DNA of 15,687 nt, taken from assembly GCA_002104895.1 (NCBI GenBank), contig MCFG01000682.1, forward strand, positions 1 through 15,687, read 5' to 3'. Below are positions 1-10,627 of this stretch, one piece after another (the first letter of the stretch is position 1; each line of letters begins with the position of its first letter). The notes under the pieces were generated by a model. That model was not told the origin of the DNA. It worked only from the letters and a program-made list of their open reading frames with translations, and ran no database searches. The DNA is from Anaeromyces robustus (lineage: Eukaryota; Neocallimastigomycota; Neocallimastigomycetes; Neocallimastigales; Neocallimastigaceae). The position numbers and the translations under genes were made by a program.

Positions 1-78
1 TCAAATATAATAATAATATTTATATTTATAATTTATAATAATATAACATATTTTTTATAAAAAATTATAAAACTTTAC

Positions 79-2724
79 CATATATTAAAGCTTTATTTTT
101 ACTATGAGATAACTGTTGTACATTCGTTTGATTTGGAAGTAATGGTACTTCAATAACTTCAGACCTTGTCCATTGTGTTGAATTAAATATTTCATATCCT
201 TTTTTACCTTCAGCTGGTTTTGAAGAATTGAATATTATTGAATTGATGGCATTATCTTTTAATTTTGTACCTTTTATTTTTATATATATATTATTTATTA
301 ATCATCTTATAATATACTTATAAATATATATTTTATTGTTACCTTTTTCAATAATATTTTTATATATTTTTGTTGAATCATCATATACCATGCCAATAGA
401 TGAACCAGGAAGTACATCATGGAATTGATTTCTTTATATATATATATATTTAGTATATATATTTTATAAATTTGTCATCATTATCACAACACTATAATAA
501 AATATATGGAAAATCAAATTAATAATATAATTACAATAAAATATCTTTCCAAAGTTCTTCAATTTCATCTTTTGGATAACTATAAAATATAATGAATAAT
601 AATTATAATAAAAAAAATTAAATTTATTAATAAAAAAAATTGAAACCTAATATTATAAATATTAATATATTAATATATTATTATATATTTTATATATATA
701 TTACTTTGATGAACCATTAAGAAGCAAAGATAAGCAACTGAAGAACTCAACATCATGTAATAAATATTCAGTTAAACGTTATATAATTTATTTTTAGCTT
801 GTGATGTATATGTTCCTCTATGAAGTTCAAAATACTTTAAAAAGGGTACAATTAATATTTTTCAGTTTTATAAAAAATAAAAGAATAAATAAAAATTAAA
901 AATTTAATAAGAAGTATTTAATTTTTAGATATTTTTTTTCTATGATTACCAATTCTCCATTCCATTTTGGTAAATCATTTTGAATTTTCTTCTAAATTGT
1001 TTATAGAAAATGCTTGGATCACTATATATTAATAATTATATGATAAAAAAAAATGAGTAAAAATATTTATATTTTTTAATTCTATTTGAATTACTAGTTT
1101 TACCTTAATATAACTTTTGGAAGACCATCCTAAAAATAAAATAAATGAATAAAATAAGATAAAAAAAAGAAAAAGAAAAAGAAAAAGAAAAAACATAATT
1201 GATTGGAATAGAATAGAATAATTTGAATTTTATTAATATGTATTAATATATTATTATTATTAATATCCAATAAAATTATTTATAGAATATTGTTTTTATT
1301 ACCACATTGTTCATACGCTTAAAGTCTTTCAATCATTCTAATATAACATTATAAAAAAATTAAAATAAAAACAATTAAAATATATAAATATAAATATAAA
1401 TATAAATATAAAATAATTTTTATAAATTAATAAATATATATATATATATTACTTCATTAATGGGCCACCACCACCATCACCAACACCATAAACTAATAAA
1501 CTATCATTAGAGTAGGCGGTATCTTTGTTATTCTTTTCACTTTATAAAAATATATAATTAAATATATATATATATATAATAAAATAATTAAAAATTTATT
1601 TTTTTTTTCATTGCTTTTTTTATTAAGATTTTTTATGTACTATAATTAAATTCGAAAAAAAAAAAAAAATATTATGATTACCAGGTAATTACATCATTGA
1701 CAGTTGCATTACTATTTACAATTAAATATTAATTATAATATAACCATACATATTTTTATTTAGTTTAATATATATAATATTTAAAACACTAAAATTTTTT
1801 TTTTATTTAATATAAATAAATTTTGTATTTACGCAGTATAAGTATTAGCTGGTGAAAAAGTGTGTTAAAGCCTAAAAATATATGCATATTATTATTAATA
1901 TTAATATATTAAGTAAAATGTTTATCTTTTTATTAATATAGTAAAACTTTATAATTATTTATTTATAATTAATATAATACATACCTCAGATCCATCCAAT
2001 CCCACCCAATAGAATGAAGTATGAGGGAACTATTCATATTTATAACAGAAATATCAAAGTATGATATATATTAGTAATAATTTTTTATAATAATTAATTT
2101 TAAAATATATATTAATTTTTATCCATACCTTATTAATATTATTCCAACTTAATTTTTGAGTAAAGAAATATTTCATTCCCATAATATTTATAATTTGTGG
2201 TAATTGAGCAGAATAACCGAATGTATCAGGAAGCCAAAAGATATCAGATGAATAATCAAAATATTCTTTAAAGAATTTCGTTCTGTAAAAATAGTTATTT
2301 TTTATATTTAAATTTAAATATTTTGAATAATTTTAATAACTTCTATTATAATATATATATATTTCTTATAACTAGTAATAAGCAATATAATTATACTTAA
2401 TTAATTTTACCCATATAAAAATTGTCTTACAAAAGATTCTCCAGAAGGAACTATTATATTATTATATATTAATATATAAAAAAATTAAAATCTATTATTA
2501 TTATTTAAAATATTTATTATTACTTAATTTTAGCTTTTTTATTTTAAATATAAACATACTGTTACAATCCATTTCAACCCAAGTATTTCCAATTGGAATA
2601 AACTGTTTCGTTTTAAATTTTTCTTTCATTTCTTCAAACAAAGTAGGATATAGAGTTCTTACCCATTCGAATTGTTGAGCTTGGGAAGCAACAAAAAACA
2701 TAATCAGGATACTTCTCCATTAAC
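79..2724 (-). CDS. manG: Alpha-mannosidase, GH38, MAN2C1/Ams1 type; 5'-truncated, frameshifted, runs off left edge
   Basis: Family role: hydrolysis of alpha-mannose residues from free oligosaccharides in the cytosol or vacuole. The minus-strand exons I read are 2724-2560, 2450-2411, 2282-2129, 2029-1985, 1871-1833, 1711-1682, 1539-1453, 1337-1303, 1129-1104, 1021-950, 834-705, 579-535, 431-343 and 270-79, all with GT..AG introns; a GTAAAG donor at 78 implies more exons past the edge. In order they give [52 protein letters not shown] (its Asp is the expected GH38 nucleophile), [46 protein letters not shown] and [13 protein letters not shown]. Absent are the roughly 250-330 upstream residues with the first zinc motif (HAHIDTAW type) and everything after about the middle. 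Seven single-base shifts are needed: near 2693-2698, 1855-1859, 1321-1323, 994-996, 978-981 (one extra base each), 778 (one missing), plus the lost 5' end. It is either a decaying pseudogene or a poorly sequenced gene. The family call is very secure; the symbol is by orthology from memory. Confidence 0.88.
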
Positions 2725-2885
2725 CTTATCAAATATTATATATATATTATAATTATTTAATAATAATAAAAAATTTATATATATATAATTATTTATTAAT
2801 AATAAAAAATTTATATATATATATTATTTATTAATTAAATAAAAAATAAAAAAATAATATTAATAATAAAAAAAATTATATTTAC
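2725..2885 (-). other. Junction: donor and acceptor joining two truncated genes
   Basis: On the minus strand this 161-nt A/T stretch has intron-like ends: the USP last coding exon stops at AATG|GTAAAT (2886/2885) and the mannosidase begins after a GATAAG acceptor (2725). No coding trace of the missing mannosidase N-terminus or of the expected USP C-terminus is visible inside it. If spliced as one intron, the codons at the join read AAT GGT TAA, so a USP-mannosidase fusion protein is not possible and the USP would end FGSNG. Confidence 0.6.
2762..2832. repeat. Tandem direct duplication, 36 and 35 bp
   Basis: Unit 1 (2762-2797) and unit 2 (2798-2832) both run AATAATAAAAAATTTATATA and onward to ATTATTTATT. 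They differ by about one base in the TA-rich centre. The pair sits inside the join between the truncated USP and mannosidase genes, where it could have promoted slippage, deletion or a false assembly overlap. Confidence 0.8.
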
Positions 2886-5181
2886 CATTACTACCAAAGA
2901 GAGTATTTGATTTTTCAACTTCAAATTCACCAGATTTTTCTTTATGAGCAGATTCACGAGCAATAACTCTATCTAATTTCTCATGTTTTGATTCTAATTT
3001 TTCATCCCATGTTACTAATGGTGCACTAATATCATTACGTCCTGAAGTTTCTTTAACTTGATTTTTAACAACATATTCATCATCATCATCATCATGACCA
3101 ATAACTTCATTTTGGAAAGCTTCTTCTTCTTTCTTTTCTTCTATAATCCAATTTCCTATCTTATTAAGAGCTGATTTCTTTGGTTTATTATTATAAATAA
3201 ATTCTTCTTGATGATCATTGATATTTGTTTCATCATTATTTGAAACTTCCCATTTATTATTTGATTTATAATCAATTTTAAGAGTAGAATCATAATCATG
3301 ATAAGTATTATTACTGTAGGTATTAGATATAATATTATCCAAAATTTTATTTTTAGAATTTTTAGATGATTTATGATGTTTTTCATGTTTTTCATGTTTT
3401 TCATGTGATGATGTTTTAGTTTCTTTTGAGGAGGAGTTAGAAGTTGATTTTAATAATGTATTTAATAATTCTTGTTTTGTATTAATAGATTCCTTTTGTT
3501 TTTCAAGTAATTTTTCCTTCTTAAGTTTTTTAAGCTTTTTTCTACTAATTGGAACACTCAATTCTTCAATAGAATTATTGGATTTTTTATTAGATTCTTC
3601 TATTTTATTTTTATTATTATCATTATTTAATTTTATTTTCTTAGTTTCTGGTTCTTCTTGTTTTTCTTTATTATTTAACTTCTTTAATTCTTCATCAAGT
3701 TTACTTGATTTCAATATTGGTTTTTTAACTTCTTTTTTAACTTCCTTTGAAATTTCTTCTAATTTTCTCTTCTTCACTATATTATTAACATTATGAAGTT
3801 TATTATTATGGTCTATATTTTCTATATTGTCACTTTCTTGTTGTTTCTATTATTTAAAAAAAAATACATATATATATATATATAAAATATCGTTAAAATA
3901 TAATAAATTATAAAAATGATTTAAAAATATACTGGTAAAAAAAAAAAAAAAAATCAATGTTATAAATATATTTACATTTATTTTTGTTGGCATTTTATTA
4001 ATTGAAGATGGATCTCTAACATAAAATAATAAATAAGCTGGTTGTTTTAATACGGTTTTTAAACTAACTTGACTAACCTATTTATATAAAAATAAAATAA
4101 AATAAAATAAAATAAAATAAAATAAAATAAAATAAAATAAAATAAAAAAAAAAATTTAAATTCATATTAAAATAAATATATAGATATATATATATATTGA
4201 CTTGTCTATATAATTGATAGTTTATTTTCATTATACTTACAGATGAATCGTTCATTTCATACCAGATACCATTTGAATTTTTAACAAAACAGTAATAATG
4301 ACCTGAATTACATGAACCACCATAATGAACTAATACAGCATATAAACGATATATTGGTATTTCACGCTTTAAATATAAATTTTTTTATTTTTTTCAATTA
4401 ATATATTAAAAATAAATAAATTCAATACAATAATAATTAGTAATTAATAATAAAAAATGAATAATATATAAATTTTTTACTATTATATGAATCTATTACT
4501 ATTATATATTTTAAATTAAATTATTCTCTTTTCTGTTTTATATATATATATATATAATTACATGTGATTTTGACATATATGGACCTAAATTCAAAACTTC
4601 ATCAAAATTAACAACTTTACCGATTTTACCACCTCCATAAAAAGATCTAGCAAAATCAAAACGTTTCAATTGTATAGTTAAAACCATTGGAGCTTGATAT
4701 ATAGTGATTTGTTTTTGAGCATTTGTAAGTTTTTTACATCTATTTATTTAATAATAATAATAAATTTAAAATAAAATAAATATATATATATATATATATT
4801 TAATAAAAAATATTTAAAATAAAATAAATAAAATAAAGTAAATTAAAATAAAATAAAATAAAATAAAATAAAATAAAATAAAATAAAATAAAATAAAATA
4901 AAATAAAATAAAATAAAATAAAATAAAATAAAATAAAATTAAAAAAAGCATGTATATACCTGCTACATTTATATTTATTGCCTTTAGATAGTATTTCTGG
5001 TTTAATAAATAATTCTAGTGCACGTTTGACACTATCACATCCTTTTATATCTAAGGATAAATCTAAACAAGGATCAAAAGTATTTGAATTATATTTACAT
5101 TCTAAACATTTTACTTGACTTTGTAAATAACCACCAAAAATTTGATAAATCATATTGGTTTCTTTTATTCTATTATCTAAC

Positions 5182-5223
<42 letters not shown>

Positions 5224-6395
5224 TTTTTAATAAATAGGATAATTATGGAAAAAAAAATTTTTTTTTTATAAGAAATTAATACATATTTTTTTTTAAAAAA
5301 AAATATATATATATATAATACATAAAAAAAAAAAAAAAAAAAAATTACTTTTCATAACCACGTAATACACTATTTTGTAATCCTTCAATAACAAATCTTA
5401 AAAATTCATGAGCATCTTCTTGTCTACCGATTCTCATATGTTTTGCAATATCTATATAAAAAATATTATAATTAAAATTAAATATTTATATATTAATAGA
5501 TTTGTAACATTATATTGGTTACATTATATATATTTTTCATTATATTATTTTTTTTTACTTTAAAATAAAACATACTTTTTATTCTTGAAGCAATAGAACG
5601 AGGTACTACAGAATCTTTACCGGAACCCAATGCCATAGAGACATGTTTTTCTAATTCACACATCATACAAAATTGTTGGTTTTTACCTTTTTTAATATTA
5701 TTAATATTATTATTATAATTATTAATTTATATTTAAATAAAACACATATATTATTTAATAGTATTGAAATAATATATATATGAACGATATAATAAAATAT
5801 TAAAAAAAATAATATAATAAAAAAAAAATAAAATAAAATAGTATTAATGATATATTAATAATAAAATATATATATTGATATATTATATATATATATATAT
5901 AAATACATAAATATATAAAAAAGAATAATTACATTTTCTTCCATGTTCCGAAGATAAAAGTATATTAGTTAAAGGAGGAGTATAAGTTAAACATTGTAAA
6001 ACTGAGTTTAAAAAAACAAGTATTTCCAAGGTTTCTTAAACCGGAACCAATAGAAGATATTTTATTCCAATGTAATTTAAGTTTATCTTTTTTATATAAT
6101 ATAGAAGTTGGTTTTTGAAATTCATTTTCTAAATCTTCTGTTGTATTTTCTGAATTATTTTGAGTTTTATTAGAATTTTTTTGCTTATCTCCTTTGAGAC
6201 CGATAACATCTGGGTTATTAATAGGTGAATATTTCTTTTTTAATAATTCTTGTTGTTTATCTGGCGAGTGGAAAGTTTAAAATGTACTCTTCTTTGTTTT
6301 AAAATAAATAAATTATTTCCATTTTTTGATAAAGCTGCATCAACCTTTGACTTATTAAAAGTATTATTAGCAGTAGCAGGAGCTGTTTTCATCAT
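2886..6395 (-). CDS. Ubiquitin carboxyl-terminal hydrolase, USP36/42-like
   Basis: A cysteine protease that removes ubiquitin from proteins. Exons on the minus strand: 6395-5933, 5686-5576, 5451-5349, 5181-4960, 4739-4562, 4366-4241, 4077-3976 and 3846-2886, about 756 codons once two shifts are allowed. The start is the first of two tandem ATGs, behind an A-run. Residues 1-113 are a basic/Asn-rich lead. The USP domain spans about 117-430: Cys box RNLGNTCF (Cys127), [10 protein letters not shown], zinc-ribbon pairs CLEC (251/254) and CSRC (298/301), LKRFDF, His box GHYYCFVK (His382) and WYEMNDSS (Asn398 as third catalytic residue), so the active site is complete. The tail (436-756) is Lys/Glu-rich with KKRK (460-463, possible nuclear signal), [13 protein letters not shown] and a D5 run. 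LVTWDEKL resembles the VVTWDG motif of USP36 tails, but the DEEFDRGKEKK end expected after it is missing. Shifts lie near 6266-6271 (one base short) and in A7 at 6010-6016 (one too many, two codons after Cys127). If the last donor is not used, translation runs to a stop at 2860. The USP call is secure; the subfamily is likely. Confidence 0.9.
4088..4149. repeat. (AAAAT)n microsatellite in a USP intron
   Basis: About twelve uninterrupted AAAAT units on the plus strand lie in the intron between the USP exons ending at 4241 and starting at 4077. In the sense direction of the gene the array reads TTTTA and lies just upstream of the acceptor, where it can act as a T-rich tract. Confidence 0.9.
4845..4939. 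repeat. Long (AAAAT)n microsatellite in a USP intron
   Basis: About 18-19 near-perfect AAAAT units directly follow (on the minus strand) the GTATAT donor at 4959. Reading through the intron gives a meaningless FILFY repeat, which is not protein. Confidence 0.92.
5186..5221. repeat. (TA)n dinucleotide run
   Basis: About 17 TA units sit next to the acceptor of the third USP intron (exon start 5181). Shorter TA runs occur in most introns of the window. Confidence 0.85.
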
Positions 6396-6585
6396 ATTGT
6401 CTTTTTTTTTTTTTTTTTTTTTTTAATTTAAATATATTTCCTCTTTTTATTTTTTTTTTTTTTTTTATTTTTATTGTTTTTATTAAAATTTTTTATAATA
6501 TATATTATATTTTTTATATATCATATTAATAATTAATAATATTAAATAATATATTAATAATAGGGGGATTATATATATTATATCA

Positions 6586-6619
<34 letters not shown>

Positions 6620-7238
6620 CAATTTTTTTTTTAATAATAATATATTTTTATATTTAATTTTTAAATTGTATAATTCAATTTCATAAATAATATTCTATAT
6701 ATTTAGAAAAATGATTCATGTCTTTAAATATTTATTATTAATTATTTATTATATTTTTTTATATTTAATATATTATATTACTTTATTTTAATATATATTA
6801 TATTTTTTTATTTTTATTTTTATATTTTTATATTTTTATATCCCGTTCATTTTATATATTATATTATAATAAAAAAACTAATTTAAATTATGGAAGAATT
6901 ATATACCTTAATGTTTAATGGTTAGTTTCAAATAAATGGTATATCAACTTTATATTATTCTGTTTTTATAATATTTTTTTTTATTTATATATTTTAATTA
7001 AAAAAAAAAGGATAAAATAATTTTAAAAAAATATTTAAATATATATATAAAACTTTTTATATTATTTTTTTTAATTATTTTTATTTTTAATTCTATTCAA
7101 CTTGTTTCTTATTATTTTTATATTTTAATTATATATAATATAATATTTTTAATTAAATTATATAATTACTTTATCCAAAAAAAAAAATAGTAAAATTATA
7201 TTTATACTCTTCCTAATCAACCTTCATATATAAATTCT

Positions 7239-7259
7239 ATTTGAATTTTAAATTCAAAT
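7239..7259. repeat. Perfect 10-bp inverted repeat
   Basis: ATTTGAATTT and AAATTCAAAT are separated by one base and would form a tight hairpin. In DNA this A/T-rich, chance palindromes are common, so no function is claimed. Confidence 0.6.
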
Positions 7260-7881
7260 AATTATATATATATAATTTTATAATTTTAATAATTGAAATT
7301 GAATTATTTTAAATATTCATATATATATAATTTTGTTTATTAAATAAATATTCTTTTTATTGTAAATATTATTAATAAATAATTTCATTTAATAAGATAG
7401 AATTTCTTTTTACTTTTTTTTATTTTTTATTGAAAAAAAAATAAAATAAAAAATAAAAAAATATCCAATTTCAAATTTCAAAAAATATATTTATTAAATA
7501 AAAATTTTTTCTTTTAAAAATTTGTTTTTAATTATTTTTTTTTTTTCTTTTTTCTTTCAATTAATCAAATTTGATTATTTCATATTAAAAATTTTTTTTG
7601 ATTTAATATATTATTATTATTATTATTTATTATTATAATTTATTATTATAATTTATTATTATTATTATTGGAAATTAAATTTTTTTTTTTATTTGTTACA
7701 CTTTTTTTATTATTTATTTATATATAAGATATAATATATATAATATAACTTAAAACTTAATCTTTAAAATTATTTTAAACACATTATTGATATAAAAAAA
7801 TAATAAAAAAAAATAAAATAAAAAAATAAAAAATAAAAAATAAAAAAAAAATAGTAAAAGATAAAAAATAAAATAAAATAT

Positions 7882-7921
7882 AAAAATAAAATAAAATAAA
7901 ATAAAATAAAATAAAATAAAA
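7882..7921. repeat. (AAAAT)n microsatellite, intergenic
   Basis: About seven AAAAT units on the plus strand are preceded by looser A-rich repeats from 7797. The array gives the hydrophobic FYFILF reading on the minus strand, which I treat as noise. Confidence 0.85.
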
Positions 7922-8846
7922 TTATATAATAAAATTCTGGAATCTGGTTAAAGCTAAGCAGAATTTTTATTAATTCATCTTTATTCAATAATCCACATAA
8001 ATTATTTTATCATAACCCAAATAAATTTAAACTATAATAGATAAAAATATTTTTTTTTATCTTGATTTTTAATTATACTATAAATTATAGCAAACTTTAT
8101 TACAATTTTAAAAATAAAATATCTTAAAAAAAAAAATGAACTTTTACTTTAATAATTGATAATAAAATATATATTTTTTATGATTTTGAATATTTTTTTT
8201 AAATAAAAAACTATATATAATTTTTTACATTTATTTACCTATGGTTTATAATTAAATAAACCTTTGTATTATTATATTTTTGTTGATTTTTTTAATTATT
8301 ATTATTTTATTTTAGTATTATTTTATGGTATAATTAATAACTTAATAAAATAACTTAATAATATTTAATTATAATTATGTTTCTTCATACATACATATTT
8401 TTACATAATAATAATAATAATTATTATTTTTTTTTTTTTTTTATTATATTATTATATTAATGTCAAAACAAAAAAAATTATAAAATAATAGGATCATTAA
8501 AAATTTTTTCTTTATTATGATTGGTTAGAATAATTAAAATTTTTTTTTGTTTTTAATTATGATTTTAAAAAAAAAAAATAAAAAATAAACATTCATCCAT
8601 ATTTGTGATCAACATATATTTATGTAATTATATCATATTATTAATGTTTTTAGTATATATCATGTGATTAAATTCATCTTACAAAAAAATTTTTTTTTTT
8701 TTTCCTTTAATCATATAAATAAATAAAAAAAAATAAAAAATAAAAAATTTTTTCTTTAATTCAAAAATCTAAAAAGTTTTGAAATAAATAAGGTATTGAA
8801 GAGAAATTTAAATTTCTAAAAAAAAATTAAGATTTATAAAAATTTT

Positions 8847-8877
<31 letters not shown>

Positions 8878-8985
8878 TATTGAAAGAATGAAAAAAGAAA
8901 AAATAATAAATAAATAACATAAATAATTTATAATATTAATAATAAAAAAAATATATTGTTAATTAATAAATTTTTAAAAATTCTA

Positions 8986-9016
8986 ATTTTTTTTTTTTTA
9001 TTATTAGTAATACAAA
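8986..9016 (+). promoter_or_regulatory. Oligo-T tract and A-rich start context before RPB10
   Basis: A T-run (8987-8999) is followed by TTATTAGTAATACAAAATG. Dictyostelium promoters commonly carry an oligo-T stretch near the transcription start, and start codons are usually preceded by As. The composition fits, but T-runs are frequent throughout the window, so this is weak evidence. Confidence 0.3.
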
Positions 9017-9481
9017 ATGATCATTCCAGTTCGTTGTTTTTCATGTGGTAAGGTTATTGGTAACCTTTGGGAAAAATATTTAGATTTACTTAAAGAAGAT
9101 TATACTGAAGGGTAAAAATTTAATAAAAATTTATATTATTAGGTTTATTAATTAATATATTAAATATATAAAATAAAAATATTTTATATAAAAAAAAAAT
9201 CATTAAATTTATTAATCAATTTAATATATATATTTTTTTTGTTTTTTTTTTTTTTACTTTTCTTATATATTATTTTTAATTATATATAACGTAATTTCAA
9301 AAATAAAAAAATGGATATAATAATATAAAATAATTTTTTTTTAAAAAAAAAAAAAAAATAAAATAAAATAAAATAAAATAGTCAAGCTCTTGATGCTCTT
9401 GGTTTAAAGCGTTACTGTTGTAGAAGAATGGTTTTAACACACGTTGATCTTATTGAAAAACTTTTATTCTACGGAAACTAA
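9017..9481 (+). CDS. rpb10: DNA-directed RNA polymerases I, II and III subunit RPB10
   Basis: The smallest zinc-binding core subunit, shared by the three nuclear RNA polymerases, where it helps anchor the RPB3/RPB11 assembly platform to the second-largest subunit. The two exons, 9017-9111 and 9382-9481, join as GG|T (Gly32) and give 64 residues with no frameshift; the family is typically 65-70 residues. The start is the family start, [12 protein letters not shown]. Zinc ligands are Cys7 and Cys10 in CFSC and Cys44 and Cys45 in [20 protein letters not shown] and HVDLIEKLL are hallmark segments. The intron (9112-9381) starts GTAAAA and ends in an (AAAAT)n array that forms the acceptor itself. 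It is the only gene here with a clean reading frame throughout, and its neighbour downstream is GPN1, a polymerase assembly factor. The identification is essentially certain. Confidence 0.97.
9356..9381 (+). repeat. (AAAAT)n array forming the RPB10 acceptor
   Basis: Five AAAAT units run straight into the AG that begins RPB10 exon 2; the preceding 9343-9358 is an A-run. The acceptor therefore lacks a pyrimidine tract at the usual place; T-rich sequence lies further up at 9230-9260 and 9334-9342. Confidence 0.8.
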
Positions 9482-10436
9482 ATTTAAAATACAAATGATA
9501 TATTCAATCAATTCAGTGATAAAATGCATAAAGTTTTATTTCTTAAATTTTATTATTTCAAAATTTTAATAACTACCCAATTATTTATTAATTTAATTTC
9601 ATCAATAGATTTTTTTTTTTTATTTAAAATAATAAATATTTTTCTTTTTTTTCTAAATCTATATAGAGGAAGAAAAAAAGATAATAATATGATACATTAC
9701 AGAAGAAGAATAATAATAATAGAACACATATAAAAAAAAAGAGAATATTAAAAAATAACTGTATAATTTATACTTTTTATTTATTTATATATAATCAAGT
9801 AAATTATGAATACCTCAATTATTTAAATAAAAAAATTTATAAAATATATATTAATATTCAATATTATTACTAATACAAAAAAAAGTATATATATAAAAAT
9901 ATTATAATATATATGGTGTTTTTTTTTTTTTTTTTTACAACAATAATATTATAAATATTTTTTTTAGTTTCTTTTTATTCTTATTATTATTATTATATTA
10001 GTATTAACCATTTTATTCATTAAAAAATGTTAATTTTTTATTAATACGTTGGTTACGATTTTTATTGAATAATACATGCGTTAGTTATTATTTTTATTAT
10101 GTTTATTATTATTATTTATATATATATATAATGATTTTAATATTATATTCATAACTCATATGGATGGATATTATTATATAATACTAGTCATTAATCAATA
10201 ATATACATTAAAAAATGAAAAGAAAAGAAAGAAATAAAGAGAAAGAATTAATACCAAGAAATTCTGTAGTATCTTTTTAAAATAAAATTTATTTAAAAAT
10301 AATAATAAAAGATTCTATAAATAAATATAATAAAATGGTATATATATATTCAATAATAATTGAATATAATTTATTTCTTTAGGTTGTAATTATTGATTGA
10401 TATTTATTTATTTTATTTATTCATTTATTCATTCAT

Positions 10437-10483
<47 letters not shown>

Positions 10484-10576
10484 TTAATTTATTTATTTAT
10501 TTATTTATTAATTTATTTATTTATTAATTTATTTATTTATTTATTTATTTATTTATTAATTTATTTATTTATTAAT

Positions 10577-10627
<51 letters not shown>

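Larger units (their letters stand above)
6396..9016. other. Divergent intergenic spacer, 2.6 kb, no supported gene
   Basis: This separates the start of the USP gene (leftward) from that of RPB10 (rightward) and must hold both promoters. It is almost pure A/T with T- and A-runs, (ATT)n at 6588-6618 and (TTATTA) blocks near 7610-7670. Two small islands look slightly less random: an ATG at 6891 opening eleven codons (MEELYTLMFN), and minus-strand 7990-7935, which reads NKDELIKILLSFNQ before dissolving into the AAAAT array. Neither has a convincing splice partner. I recognise no RNA gene or mobile element. Confidence 0.6.

Noticed and set aside
1985-2029. Loss of a conserved Glu in the mannosidase FYWVGLDG segment
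   Set aside because: Human MAN2C1 has Glu there, but fungal Ams1-type enzymes seem to have other residues, so I cannot claim that an essential residue is lost.
2501-2701. [13 protein letters not shown] as a self-standing 66-residue gene
   Set aside because: It is the mannosidase exon: the Met arises from the frameshifted Tyr-Val codons, and the last residues are intron 1 read-through after the donor at 2559.
3156-3796. Other-frame and opposite-strand ORFs over the USP tail (3156-3404 minus, 3578-3796 plus)
   Set aside because: They overlap the 961-nt last USP exon, whose composition and frame continuity from the catalytic exons are clear.
2560-3846. A functional USP-mannosidase fusion protein
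   Set aside because: The USP exon ends in phase 1 and the mannosidase acceptor expects phase 2, giving an immediate TAA in the spliced frame.
4800-5153. A single continuous ORF of 117 codons ending in FILFY repeats
   Set aside because: Only its first part (to 4960) is USP exon 4. The rest is read-through of an intron made of the (AAAAT)n array, with a good GTATAT donor at 4959.
7770-7988. A 72-codon minus-strand ORF
   Set aside because: Mostly FYFILF translation of AAAAT and A-rich repeats; only the first 20 residues look like protein, and these are noted separately.
9524-9733. A 69-codon ORF just after RPB10
   Set aside because: Phe/Ile-rich A/T translation in the 3' region with no recognisable motif.
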